Below are positions 9,826-22,121 of a DNA stretch of 64,000 bases, in pieces. Source of the DNA: Pseudopyrenochaeta lycopersici (Eukaryota > Ascomycota > Dothideomycetes > Pleosporales > Pseudopyrenochaetaceae). Numbering within the stretch: position 1 is the stretch's first letter; each line of letters starts with the position of its first letter. Below the pieces are notes generated by a model that did no database searches, was not told the DNA's origin, and saw nothing but the letters and a program-made list of their open reading frames with translations. Where the stretch lies: the NCBI GenBank assembly GCA_003313425.1, contig NHZP01000011.1, forward strand, positions 806,001 to 870,000, written 5' to 3'. Made by a program: the position numbers and the translations under genes.

Positions 9826-12800
9826 ACGGCCATGGCAAAGGGAGAAGTGAAAAAGTAATGCTGTAAAATCTGTGTATATAAGCAAAAGTAAGCGAGCATC
9901 ATGTGAATATGAACAGCAAATTTTATCCATTCCTGACTTGACCGCGTGTAACACTATGGCATATCCACACAATTCGTGCAAGCAGTATCAACCACTTGAC
10001 ATGGACATGCATGTCATGAGTCATTCAAGATAACAAAACCCATTAAAACCCATCATATACCAACCGAGAAATCGTCATTATGCCGAAGAAGGTCCATGGC
10101 CCACAGAGAGCATGCCCATTCTGAGCATTATTTCTACCAAACATATCGCCTCCCATACGCGTTCAGAACTCAAAGAACTAGCATATCAGTACACTGTGTG
10201 CCCATATATTCTCAGACCTCTAGACGAATGGAGAGTGCTACTGCAGACTCAGTCGCAGCTCTCGCGGCCGTCCCCAGGCCCGTTCAGAGACCCTTCGTTC
10301 TTGATCGACTTGTGTCCGTGGCCCGCACTCTACGCCGACAAGACTAGTTGAAGTACCTCACGCCTCGAGTACAGAGTAGTATTCCTGGTAGCTTTTCAGG
10401 CTTGCCAGGCGCCTTGTCGCGCCTTGGCTGAGTTTTGAGATCATTCGTTCAGTTGAAATACCTTTTATTGCTCGCTTTATCACTGCTCTGAATCATCAAC
10501 CCTACTGATCGCTTTATTTCTTCCTCAAGTCTTTGCAATACCGTTCAGCTGCCCCTCTGTAACATGTGTGCTTTGTGCTTAGACGAGCGGTTCGTACCAT
10601 TGATTAGCTTTTCATCTCTCGCCGGAGATTGACATTTCTCATGGCTTGGTTGCATGGTATCGAAGTCGAAGCGGGCTGAACCCATATGGACCTACGACCT
10701 TTGTGTTAGTTGTCGACGTAGCTGTTCCGCCTTGAAGTCCTGCCACCTGCTTTGTGAGAGAATTGGGCGATGCCATTGAGCCGTCATCTGTTTCTTGTGT
10801 AGACTTCAGGCCCTGTAAATGCTGGGTCTTGACACTGAGTGCTACGACTGCTGTCCTAGAAGACTTCGCCTGTTCTTTCACACAAAGGTCTAAAGCTTTT
10901 TCGATCTGTGATAACTCTCGATCTTCGTCAGTTCACGCCTTCGTCTCCATCAAGCAAGTTATGAGATCGCCACAGTTGTATCGCAAAGCAACTTATGTAG
11001 GGCCCATTCCAGTCCCAAATCAATACTCCGTGTCTTCTCTATGTTGAAATTCAGCCACCTTATAGTCACCCTCGAGGACTGCCGCAATGTTTCAGCTATA
11101 TTCATTACTAATAAGCTCCAATTATGGAGCCTTTAATTTGAATATTCTTGTTCGCTTTGACGGAGGACAGCACGCTTTCCGGCCTGCTCTCGATGGCCTT
11201 CTTCGGTGACTATATTCTCTGAACTCTTTGTCGGGCACGAGATTGGATAGTACGTCTTTGCGAACAATAATAATATTCGTAGTCTGCCCGCTCAAGTACC
11301 TTGTCTCAGAAGTCGCCATTATGGCTTGTATCAAGACAACAGCTTCGTCGGCTCGAGTGATCATAGCAACTGATTCGAGATGTTGCTACCTTTTCTCTTT
11401 ACCTCTCAACCCGTCTCTTATCTTTCCTGTTTGGTTCTCAAACATCATTTCTAAGGTCTTCCCTATGCTCAAGGTGAGCCAACGGTGAGATTATTTGCAC
11501 TCCGCGTATCCCCGATTTCGATTATTTAGAAGCCATCTTCCAGTTATTGCGGAAAATTCGTCGATTGGCCTTCTATTTCTGGTCTCGACCTCATCCATAT
11601 CTTTCCTTGGAATCTTCTGAAGCTCCTCCGTGTGATCTTGGACTCAATCTTATTAATCCTTGTCGCGTAGTAAACCTTATCACTCGTTCGCTGCTCTCAA
11701 ATATATGTCTTTCTGAAAGTCTGTGGTGATCCTTTGGGTTTAAGGCCATTCTACAGTTTCGCGACTTTCTCTTTGCGCTCTTTCGCCAACCTTGATTGAT
11801 TATGGATTCAATAAACTGTATCCTTCTCAACCTTTTCTAACCACTTCTCTAGGGAAGTGACTTTGTAATTATAGTAATGGCTCTTATTTGATTGTTTTTT
11901 GTCTTCTCCTAGCGCTAGCAGGTCGTTTTGGATATTACGGATTCGCCCAGTCGTCTCATATCAAGCTCTGGGCAACGAGCCCATTCTAGACGACATCGAA
12001 GACCCCGGCGCCAAAATCGGCCAAATATTAGTTGAAAAAATTACCGAGCACTGAGACAGCAGTGAATCTGAATTTCGATAGTCTGCGTGAAGATAAATTG
12101 TTGTTATCGTCATCGTCATCACTGTAAATGCTTGCTCTTTGTCGTTTTGTTTGAGCGTATTCAGAAGAATCACATGGTTTAGCTATACTCGAGGTGTGGG
12201 GATTTGCGGATATTCTGCATCATCTGGCGTATATATAATGACAGTAAAGAAAGAAGTTTTGCCAGTGGTGCTGGTCATATTCTGCGTGTCATCTTATGGC
12301 CAGATATGCCACATCTAATTGCTGAAACCATATTCTAAGCTAGAGCTACCTGAAAAGAGTGTCAATCCGACGAATTGCTCGCTGACGGGAGTGTTGTTCT
12401 CGGTTACCCAACTTCCATGACCTCATCGATGGCTGATATCGAGAGTCAAGGACTATAAGGGGCGTAGTAAACCACAATAGGATTGTGATGTAAACCGTTC
12501 GAAGTTGGATTTCTTAGGAATGACCTCTATGGCTGAGAGTGGATAATTTACAAATGACATAGGCTCTGATCCCGTGAACCAGAATTCTACTACTGGTCAA
12601 CAAAATCCATCATTGCGAGCCCCACGATACATGCTATACATCAAACAGTTTTTACCAAACACTCCCATGTACCGTCGGAACAAGCTCTCCCGTAGACGTA
12701 TGTAAGAGTCACTGTGAAAGTAACCGGGAGCCAGCGTGCGGACTTAATCATTCACAAGATGACCAAAAACCGTTCGAAGCCCAAGTAATTCCACATAATG

Positions 12801-13455
12801 TTTTTCCCTTGCCTCTAGCAATGCAGCGATGTTTAAGAACGAACGCTCATATTCTGTCTAGCCCTGAAACAACAACGAGATCGCATAGCTGAGAGATAAC
12901 AAGAACTGCCACCCCTTCAAACATTAATAGAGTGTGAAATCAAGTGTCACCTGAAAATCATGAAAATCTGATTTGTGCGTTCAGCGCAACAGGGCTAATT
13001 GACAACTGGATAATGCCCGCTATAGCTCCAACTCGCTTGTGAGTAACGCCAATTGAGAGGTAGGAGAAGATTCGATGAACCAATCTTTGTCGGTTGTGCG
13101 CCCTCGTGTTCACACACACACCCACCCCAGGAAGACGGATGTTTTGCGGAAAGCGGTACAAATGGAAGCAAGGAGACTGCCGCTTGGGGTAATCGCAATC
13201 GAGTATAGCTCACTCTATACGCAGTGATACCGTCTCTTCCATTGAAACCATGCCACTTGTGCTACGTCTGCTTTTTCGTAATCTGCATATTCAACGACTA
13301 ACTGCATAACTGTGTCACCTAGGTGGTTTTAGTAAACTTTAGCACGTCGTCAGCTCTCCCGCAAGGACGCCGGGGCCACCCTGCAGTGCTTGGGGAGGGG
13401 GTGTCATTCATGTGCCTTTGTCGTCAATTGTCGTCCTTTTCGGGAAACCGACATA
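9826..13455. other. Gene-poor, slightly AT-rich region left of the transposon
   Basis: About 3.6 kb with no convincing gene. By eye, 10400-12900 is more AT-rich than the neighbouring genes. It has only short open frames broken by stops, for example 10754-11047 plus, and 11122-11364 and 10639-10881 minus. The minus strand reads protein-like in places, such as IEKALDLCVKEQAKSSR just above 10881. Old, mutated transposon sequence is the likeliest explanation, but I could not match it to a family. No tRNA-like structure was seen. Confidence 0.45.
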
Positions 13456-13480
13456 CAGTGACCCCGCAAAAGTTTCCGCC
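13456..13480 (+). repeat. Left terminal inverted repeat of the Tc1/mariner element
   Basis: Twenty-five bases, perfectly complementary to 14781-14805 in inverted orientation. It is preceded by the TA target duplication. Similarity ends immediately inside the repeat (A on this side, G on the other). Confidence 0.96.
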
Positions 13481-13540
13481 ACACTAGTCGCGACGCGTTC
13501 CCTCACAACATCTCCTTCTCAACTTTCAAGTATCATAACT

Positions 13541-14668
13541 ATGCCACCACATCGCCAAATTTTACAAGAAATAGACCAAAATACGCGCAGAGGCCCTAAT
13601 TTAACAGTCCAGCAGCGAGATCAAATTATTGGGATGCTGCATGGTGGTTCTACAGTTGCTCAAGTTGCTGACGCGTATGGCCGGAGTGAACGCGCTATAC
13701 GCGACCTCAGGAAGAAATATCACCAAACAGGCACAACTGCAGATAAACCTCGCAGCGGCCGGCCACCTATACTATCGCTTCATCAAAAGAAGATCATCTA
13801 TCGCAAAGCACGTGCGCAGCCAAAAATTGATTACAAAGAGCTAGCTGAAGTAGCAGTGGTTGTGAATCCAGATGGCACCTCTTCGAAGCCGCCTAGCTCT
13901 AGCACACTATCCCGATACCTCAAAAGACAAGGCCTCACTAAATCTCCTTGTAAAAAGCGTCCTAAGCTCCATCGCGGGGATGCGTTGAGGCGCCTCAAGT
14001 TCTGCAAGGAGTACTCTCAATTCCCATGGCATCGGCGCACGCTCAAGTTCTCTGACGAATGCTTAGTTCAGAAGGGCTCAGGGCAAAACCAAGAGTGGGT
14101 TTTTCGAAATTCACAAGAGAAATGGAAGACAATAATGCTCCAAACCTATGGCTGCGGTAAAAAGGTGTCACAAATGGTATGGGGTTCAATATGGTTGGAT
14201 GAACGTGGGTGTGCCCGGAGAAGTCCTCTAGTCATAATGGAGCGTGATTTCGATGCTCTAAAGTATGGGTACTCCGCTAAAAGTTACATTAAGGCCTTGA
14301 CTAAAGGGCTTCTACCATCTTGGCGTCGTTCTCAGCTTTTTATGCAGGATAACGCGCGCATACACACAGCTGCAGCGACGCGTGAGTTCCTGCGCGAGCA
14401 CCACATCACCACCATCAAATGGCCAGCATACTCACCTGATCTCAACCCAATTGAGCACCTCTGGTGGTACCTGAAGAAGCGCATGTACAAATTCTATCCA
14501 CAATATAACAATTACAGCCAAGCTATAGAAGAGTGGGATGGCTTTTGCAGTGCATTGAAAGAGTGCTGGCGGCGCATACCAGCCAAGCTCATCAAGCGCC
14601 TCATCTTGAGTATGCGACAACGAATTGCTGCATGTAAAAAGGCACGAGGATGGCAAACAAAATATTAA
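13541..14668 (+). CDS. Tc1/mariner transposase, DD34E
   Basis: Intronless gene for a 375-residue transposase, starting at the ATG at 13541 inside the element. The same frame is open further left, but that part overlaps and passes beyond the inverted repeat. Residues ~1-110 hold two helix-turn-helix units: QRDQIIGMLHGGSTVAQVA, then a basic linker with the GRPP motif SGRPPILS and a second unit. The catalytic triad is intact: D in KFSDECLV, D in FMQDNARIH, and E in PDLNPIEHLWW, with exactly 34 residues between the last two. The C-terminus is basic. All parts needed for activity appear present. It should bind the 25-base ends and insert at TA. Confidence 0.96.
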   Translation: MPPHRQILQEIDQNTRRGPNLTVQQRDQIIGMLHGGSTVAQVADAYGRSERAIRDLRKKYHQTGTTADKPRSGRPPILSLHQKKIIYRKARAQPKIDYKELAEVAVVVNPDGTSSKPPSSSTLSRYLKRQGLTKSPCKKRPKLHRGDALRRLKFCKEYSQFPWHRRTLKFSDECLVQKGSGQNQEWVFRNSQEKWKTIMLQTYGCGKKVSQMVWGSIWLDERGCARRSPLVIMERDFDALKYGYSAKSYIKALTKGLLPSWRRSQLFMQDNARIHTAAATREFLREHHITTIKWPAYSPDLNPIEHLWWYLKKRMYKFYPQYNNYSQAIEEWDGFCSALKECWRRIPAKLIKRLILSMRQRIAACKKARGWQTKY

Positions 14669-14780
14669 TCATCTATGCAACTCTTGACCCAAAAAAAATT
14701 AATTATATAATATTTTGGCTGAGATATATGGTGTTGAAGTTTGGTGTACATGTGCTTGAGAGGGTGGCTCGTGCATGCGC

Positions 14781-14805
14781 GGCGGAAACTTTTGCGGGGT
14801 CACTG
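14781..14805 (-). repeat. Right terminal inverted repeat of the Tc1/mariner element
   Basis: Perfect inverted copy of 13456-13480, followed by the TA duplication at 14806-14807. Confidence 0.96.
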
Positions 14806-14807
14806 TA

Positions 14808-16460
14808 AACGGCACGGACCTGATCCTAGCTTTACCTAATATGTACTAAGGTGAATATTCAATGGGACGCCTAGATTCATCATCCAACGATAGTAAGCTG
14901 CCTTGCCGTTAAAGAGTCAGACTCAGGGGACACCAAATCGAGCGCGCAGCGTGCCGCATTATTAGCGGAAAGCTGTGCAGTAAAATCAATGCACACTCTG
15001 TATCCTGCATGAAGTAGACAGGAATATAGACATAGAGTGACACAAAGTTGCAATAATACAGTAACTTAGCGTAGTTATTCTCACATATTATCTATGTTTA
15101 GTATGGAACTCCCTTACTATTACATGATAATTAAAACGCACACCGTTTGCATTGCTGTTCGTTGACTAACAAATTGAGGCGCGTCGTCATTCATTGTCAT
15201 GGACAACCCACCATGCATGGACAGGGCTTAATGAATGTAATGCCGACTGAACCGGGTTCCCAGCACGGTGATCGACCGTGCATCCAGACGAGCCTGTGGC
15301 TGATTGAATCTAGTGCCATGACCCCCACGCTGAGTTTTGGTTGGTTTTTCCGTCAACCTGCAGGTGCTCAATATTCACCCGTCTGCATGCTCTTCAGGTG
15401 TTGCACAGCTATGGTTCCATATGGTGGGCAGCCTAGACGCTGCCCTAGCAAGGTGTCTGGCACGGCAGGCCTAGTATAGAGCATGGTTGTTTCGACCGCT
15501 TGAGTGGGTATCAACCGTTCCATTCCATCAAGTGTGGTAGGACATCAGCACACGGTACAATGATGTGCTATCAGACTTGACATGTAGCCGCAAAAGTATA
15601 AGCAGCCAGCCTCCGCTCGACCCTCACATAGCCTCAACCAACGTACGACCGATAGGCCATGGATAGGTTCATTCCCAAAACACAGGTTCTCTTTCCAACG
15701 TTCTGATTCTGGAAACCATGCTCGCGGCTCACCTTGCACCAACCCCATCCATGTCCTCAGTTCATACCTGTCTATTCCTTACCTTAAGATCAGCGCCATG
15801 TTCATTCGCTCTAGTGTCTGGACGCCCGACCCCTGCTTTGACTCGCCCGTGGTGGAACTTTGAAACACATATATCGGCGAATGGGCGCTGATTGGTTCCC
15901 ACTAACGGCCCGTGTCTAGAAGCAGACAATGTGGCTTCACTACGCCATCGAGCTCCGCGGGATACTGATTTGGTGACGATTTTCCTTTTAAGTCGCTATG
16001 GTCAGGCATTAAAATACAGGGATAAACTTCAGACATACCCGCGTTGACGTGAAGATCCTGATGAAGCAATTTCTGCAGGAGAACGTCAGACTAAATGCAT
16101 AACTTCTGCTGAGGCAACTATGATTGAGAGGGGATGCAAGAGCATTACAATCGCGGTATGAAATCACAAGCATAAATGAACTAATTGGGGTTTTGAGATC
16201 TTTGACCAAAATTTGCACAACCCATGAATACTGAGCTCGCATACGGCTGAGCATGGTTGTCCATATTATGGAGGTGCCAGTGAACACGTTGCTTTGCCCG
16301 AAACACCTTAGTCTTCCACTCAACATGACCAAGGCCCAGAAAGAACTCCATGAAATAGAGAAAGAAGTCATATGACTGCACAATGAAACGCCGCGGTGGG
16401 TACCATATATCTACGAAGTGAAAACGCTCGCCAATGGTGTTGCGGAAGGTCTAAGAGGGC
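14808..16460. other. Gene-poor region right of the transposon
   Basis: No intact gene was found. A 110-codon open frame at 15147-15479 (plus) has no recognisable features. From about 16028 to 16375 the plus strand reads like decayed protein sequence in one frame with several stops (see the separate entry). The right end should include the 3' UTR of the RRM-protein gene. Confidence 0.45.
16028..16375 (+). pseudogene. Possible decayed coding fragment, unidentified
   Basis: One plus-strand frame starting near 16028 gives protein-like stretches separated by a few stops, such as VDVKILMKQFLQENVRLNA, then SRYEITSINELIGVLRSLTK, then NMTKAQKELHEIEKEVI. The look is of a helical, charged protein that has gained several stop codons. 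The opposite strand has a 124-codon open frame over the same bases, which I take as its shadow. I do not recognise a family, and chance cannot be excluded. Confidence 0.2.
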
Positions 16461-19400
16461 TTAGTTGACATCGTTCTGGGAGAGCTTCTTTGCTCCTCCA
16501 GAGAGAAACCTGGAACCGTTCTCTTTCATGTAGCCCTCAATCTGGCGTATGAGGGAAGGCTCAGATAGCTGCAAATAATTAGTTTCTAAAGGACAAAAAT
16601 GTGACGGATCTGAGATTAACATACTGTTTTCACTTTCTCCGCGTGAGCAGCATCTTCGTCATCACTGTCTTTCGTTCTTGCATTGACTTGAGCGTAGTAT
16701 GAGTCCGGATTGTTCAAGCCCTCCCTTATCGCGTCTATGTGAGACAATTGCGAAGTAAAGGGGTCATAAAACGCATCACGCTCATCAATACCAGAGCCGG
16801 CCTCCGAGAGAGCAAGATCTTCAACATCAGCTTGGTTCTCCTTGGTGCTCCTAGACCCCACTGGTCTGGTAGAGTCGCCATGAAGAACAGTATTTGTGGT
16901 TTCGGAAGACTTGGCAGCAGTTGCGGTCGGTTTCTTTGATTTCTTCTTAGGTTTCTTCTTCTTTTTCTTGGTTATCTCCTTTTGAGGAGAGCTGGTTTGA
17001 GTAACTTCAACCTCGGGAGTTCCTAATTGGGAATGGAAAGGTGTGATAGAAAACTGATCTGCAATGTTGACACCATCTGAAAAAGGAGGCGCCAGGGTTG
17101 TGTCCTCGGCGTGCAAAGTGACAGAACTTGCAACCGAGGAAGCGTCAGGTTGATGAATTGATTGAGGAACATCTTTGTCATCGGATAAGTAAATGATAGG
17201 AACGCAGGATAGATCTGATCGCGACTCACCTAATTCAATTGCGGTTGTGGGTGATGACAAGGTGACAGGAACTACAGCAGATTTCAATTGTGGGCCCGGA
17301 CTGTGAGCCGATAGTGTACGAGAACATAAGTCGAGATTTGGCACAGCTGGAATGGGGTTCCTCTGAGATATAAGAGTAAGAGAGCCTCGAGAATCCACAA
17401 CAGAGTGTGAAGGACTATGGTGGCGATCTGTCGCCTCTGCCGCTGTATCTTCAAATGACTGTGCACCTATGGCCCCCACTAGGGCTGGAAACGGCTCCGA
17501 CTTGGTTATCTGGGAGACTTTCGTCTTATGAGTTACTGAGCCGGTGTCCTGGGGACAATGGGTAATTTCACCCCCATTTCGCTTACCAGAGTCTTTGTGT
17601 TCGCCATCTACCCCCTTATCTTTGTCTATGGTGCTCAAAATTACAACTTTGCCTTTGCCCTTCGACTTCCTGGCTTCGAAACTCGCCTGATTAGGAGAAT
17701 CTAGTCGAGTGATAATAGTGCTTGCTGCGGTAGATGTTTCTTTGGGCTTAGCAGAAGATGTGGCCTTCTCTAGCTTCAACTTCTCCGCTTTCTCTGCTTC
17801 TGCCCTCTTTTGTTGCTTCCTCTTCAACTCCCTGTCTCTTTTCTGCTGAGCCTTACTCGGTTTCGCAAATGGGGAAAGAGACTCAACCTTCTGGGCGCCA
17901 CCTTTCTTTAGAGCCTCAACAGCTGGCACTGTTTGTGACATAATCAAAGGATCAACGATTGGCGGAGATACAGCTCTAAGGCTCTGCGTAGGTGCAGTAT
18001 GAGCGGCCTCTGCAGATACAGCGGGAGTATTATGTGAAGATACAACCATGTAGTTGGCCCTGGTCCTGGTTAGAGCGTCTTCATTCGACGTTGTAGTTGC
18101 ATCTTGGTCGAGACTGGTAGAATAAGACTGGGAGGTTTCTTGTGAGAGCCTTTTAGTAGAAGTTGATTGAGAAGACATGATATCTTGCGCCGGTAGCTCT
18201 TCAAGTGGGTGTACTGTTGGGTCAGTTGTTGGGGGCGCAGAGCCTGTTTCGTCCCGAGGCTCTGGCTGTGGGTCCGCGTTCCGTGGATCGTTCTGCGACT
18301 TTCGGGCAGAGCTAGGACGGCAATTGTCTCTCGCATCATCGTTTAATGAGCTATCCTCAGTGACTTTGTTGAAAGAACCTGTGGCAGCTTCAAGTGGGTG
18401 TTCACCCTCAGAAGCTATGGAATATGTTCCTGGTCGAATCACTGGACAAATATCTGCCGCAGGCTTCCAAGCCATACCCACTTCAAGTTCTTTGGTCTCA
18501 TCAAGCAATGGCTTTAGTCTTGGTTGAATCTGTAGCTTTTCTTCGTCATCCCCTACCTTCGAGTCTCCTTCATGTTGGGCAGAGTGAGGCTTAGGGTCGC
18601 CTACCTCGTTTGTTCCCTTGCCAATTGAGCGCAAGTTATTTGTTGGCGATTTGAAGAGAACCTTGGTGCTTAGTTCATCAGTCGTAACCGGCTTCAAGGA
18701 CTCGGCCGTAGTGTGGGCGAGGCTCTGGGCATGTGTATTGCTCTTATCTGTGACTACTTCTACGCCAAGCAAAAGCGATCCACTAAGATCAACACCTTCT
18801 GTGGTTTTGGCGAGTTCTACGACACTATCTCTCCCTCCACGTGATTCATGTTTTGTTGCCTGTTTCTTGGTAAGAGGGCTCTGACGCAGCTTGGACTTGC
18901 GCGCCTCAGGACTTCCAGTCAGTGTGCGGTTGCTGAAGACAGACTTCTGGGCCCCCTTCAGCAGATCACTCCTGGCATCCTGGGGAGAGTACTGTGGCTG
19001 CTCGTTGAGAGTGGGCGGATCCGTAACTGCACTTTCCTTGTCTTGAGTGTTAAGAGTGTTCAGCTCATCTGGCTGACAATTGTATGGACCATGAAAGGTG
19101 GCCGACAAGACCGACCCCCTTCGAACGGAGTTCACTGTTTTCTGAAAGAAGCGCCTGGGAACCGTTACTGCGACTGGAACTGAGCCTTCACGGATACAAG
19201 GTTGTCGATCCCGGATTTTAAGCGCCCTCTTCGCATCAGAAGCTGAAAAGAACCTATAATTGTTAGCGGAAATGAGAACGCAACAATGCAAGAGACTTAC
19301 GAAACGAACGCGTGCAAGCGCTGATAATGATGGTGGTGATATTGATGATGCTGTTGCTGCTCAGGATGCCTAACCTCGACGTGACTAGGACTGACGCCAA

Positions 19401-21351
19401 TCTGTTGTTCGAATAGCAACCTCAGTTCGTGACCCTTTACATCGTCCGGGAGGTCACCAACGAAGAGCTCTGTAACAGTCTCATTCTTGGGACCAATCCA
19501 GAGGTCGTGACATCCAGACGTGCGATTCTGTGTGATTGCTGGATCATCTTCACAACGGCCTTTCCTAAAACCATTATACTCTAAGTGTCGAGGTGCATTA
19601 ATAGGCAAGTCGCCTGGTCGGTCAACGCCGCTTGGAGCGTATCCGAGCCGATTACTAGATGTTGACATCTTACGTGGCTGACTAAAATGATGCGTAATAT
19701 TGTTTGGCACTGTCTTTTTACTTCCCGTGAAAACTGTGGCATCGCTGAATTTGGGATTGGCTCCATTGTATGGATCGTACAGAGCACCATTGTGGTGAAT
19801 GTTGCTAGTGCGACGTGACATCGTTCTGCCAGGATCTACATGCTGTGTGGGCAAATTGTTTGAGTAGTAGATGCCATTAGTCTTGTCTCCCATTGGCACT
19901 CCTCGCGTATCGTGAATTTGGAGAGGATGGTGCAAATAGGGTTGACCCATTGGCGGAGGCTGCATTGGCATAGGCTGACCGAGCACCATTCCCCGCTGTA
20001 CCATTGCAGAATCAAAATGCTGGTTTGACATGGGTGGCACCATCATCAAAGGACTTTGAGCATAAGGTGGAATTGCGTTAGGCGGGATCAGCATGGGCTG
20101 CCCCATTGCCAACGTCGTAGGAAGAAAATGAGGTGATTGAAAGTTCGACATATTGCCAGAGGCATGGCGAGAGTACGGTCCTGAGGCAATGCGGTTATTG
20201 TTCTCAGTCCGCCCATGTTGCGTCATGGAGTGACTATAAGAGCCGGATCTCATATTGCGAGGCTTGCCTTTGGGAACCTTGAGGACTTGAGGATGCGTAT
20301 TGGAAGACACCATCGAGTGCCCAGTCATGCCTCCCATATAGCTACCCATTGGCTCAGTGTGGTAGCCAGGCTGTGGGGGACCGCATGAAGGTACACGTTT
20401 TGAGGCAGGTCGTGAGCCAGGTTGGCTCAGTGTTGTATATGGTACAGATGGCGTAGAGACTGAGCAATCGACTAGAGACGGTGACTCTGTCGACAGGGTC
20501 AGCTTTCGTGATCGCGTTCGCGATATCTTACGATTTGTCTTACTTGGTGTGTTGTTCTCGGGTGCGTTGTGCTGCGTCGATGAAGATCCTGCCGTGGCGA
20601 GTGCTTCAGTCTCTAGCTTTGATGCTATAACAACAGGGTCACCGGCTTCCTGGCGCTCAACGCTAGGAAGCTCCTGGAGAGTAGTAACCGCCGGTGCAGT
20701 ATTTCTTGCCTGACTGACTTCTGCCACGGTAATGCGCATGAGCTGAGCTACATGGTAGAGGAATGTTCGCGGGAAGTCAATGGTCTCGCCGTAGACGAAG
20801 ATCTTATCGACGACAGCAAGAGGCTCGGAAGGGTTGTGTGCATTCTTTATGTCACCAGCAGCGCAATGTAGACGGTCTAGATGCGCACGCAACCAGTCTT
20901 CAGCAAACTGCTTCGCAGCGTAGTAAGTATCCCTCTCAATGAATGTTAACATCTTCTCGCAGAACGAGCGCGTATCGATATGGATATCTTCATCATCCCA
21001 TAAATCTTTTACATTCCATTGCTGGCCCGGGAAGATGCATAGGCATTGCCACTGGAACTTGCGCTGCCAGAACTTTGCCGCATCTACAACAGCCTTGACT
21101 GAATGACTGCCGCGCGCAATGACAGGGGGGTATGGCGGCCCTGGAGTCGGTCGTGGAGGGCGACTACATAGCTCGGTGGAGAAGATGGCGCTGCCGCAGG
21201 ACGGCAAGAACTCGTGATGCGTGTCTCCATTCTGCATTGGTGTAGCGGTTCTCTCGGACCTAGTCAGGGTGTTTGGCTGTTGGTTTGCTTTCATAGTTGC
21301 TGTCTTATCCTGCATAGGCGTCGTTGGCGCCGTTGGAGCGGAGTCAGACAT
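16461..21351 (-). CDS. Large RRM-domain RNA-binding protein (1595 residues)
   Basis: Exons are 21351-19301, 19253-16625 and 16568-16461, giving 1595 residues. The N-terminal ~250 residues look folded (KFWQRKFQWQCLCIFPGQQW, then a helical FCEKMLTFIERDTYYAAKQF segment). A long Met/Pro/Gln/Ser-rich disordered part follows. A single RRM covers about 628-720, with RNP2 LFVGDL (629-634) and RNP1 HAFVSFF formed only after splicing intron 1 (19254-19300). A His/Gln-rich insert (about 660-677) sits directly before RNP1. The rest is disordered, with a basic coiled coil (AQQKRDRELKRKQQKRAEAE) and a poly-Lys stretch (KKKKKKPKKKSKKP). Intron 2 (16569-16624) joins a 35-residue C-terminal tail. A role in RNA metabolism is inferred from the RRM alone. 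I do not recognise a named orthologue. Confidence 0.85.
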
Positions 21352-22121
21352 GGCTCAATTAACACCGTAAATGATTGTTTGTTCAGCACGGAAGTGCAAG
21401 TTTGCACAGGTTGACGGGGTTTTGCACAAGGAAAGAATGACTGTAGAGAAATTCTGTGCCGAAAGAAGAAGGCGTGCAGCGCTGTAGCCCTAGTGGGAGA
21501 AGAGCAAGGAAGGAATGTCGACTCAGATAGTTGAGCAATTGACGGAAGGCGAGGGAAAGAACATGAAACCAATGAAAGCTTTGGAAGGAAGAAGCGTCTC
21601 TCGAAGCCCCAATGCAAACGACGAGGACGAGGTGAAGGTGAGAGCAGCAGTGCGGAGAGCTATGGCAGCCAACATGTGCACATTGACCACCTTCCGCCTG
21701 TGCCCCTGCGCTCTTGACTGTTGTAGGAGCCTCTAGGTTTACATGACTTCAAGGACTATGACCGCACAATTGGAAGAAACGATGACGAATGATGTGTGAC
21801 GGAAATGTCAAATCACTTTCAGGTCGTGTTGATGAGAAAACATAGAAGGAGAGACGATATGCATAGCCACCTTACAGCAATGATAGAATCATTGTGAGAA
21901 GTATGTTCTACATGGTAGATAAATGAACAAATATCCTGTTATATGTGCAGCTACCCGTAGGGTAGCAGCAGACTTTTTTTTTTGAGAAGGCCACTAGGCG
22001 GTGAGGCTGCATCGATTCGCAGATGTGAATCCCACAACATAGTCATTCTAATGTGATGAGAGGGGTTCCTGAGCTGAGAGTGACCGCTATTTTACACATT
22101 CAATCATCGCGCTTGCGCCTT
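21352..22121. other. Intergenic: RRM-gene promoter and fmp46 3' flank
   Basis: Between two minus-strand genes. The part near 21352 should be the promoter and leader of the RRM-protein gene. A T10 tract lies near 21973-21982. No coding sequence is supported. Confidence 0.55.

Larger units (their letters stand above)
13456..14805 (+). mobile_element. Complete Tc1/mariner transposon (DD34E), 1350 bp
   Basis: A complete cut-and-paste element. It is bounded by perfect 25-base terminal inverted repeats (13456-13480 and 14781-14805), each outer end beginning CAGTGACCCCG. The insertion is flanked by the TA duplication typical of the family (13454-13455 and 14806-14807). It carries one uninterrupted transposase gene. 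The repeats are identical and the gene has no stops or RIP-like decay, which suggests a recent insertion. It sits in gene-poor DNA between fumarase and the RRM-protein gene and disrupts no recognisable gene. Related Tc1-like elements such as Molly are known from Pleosporales; I cannot confirm identity to any named element. Confidence 0.96.

Noticed and set aside
13412..13540. N-terminal extension of the transposase frame
   Set aside because: It starts outside the element and runs through the inverted repeat; the ATG at 13541 fits family length and start.
15147..15479. 110-codon plus-strand frame right of the transposon
   Set aside because: No recognisable protein features; random-looking composition with many Cys and Pro.
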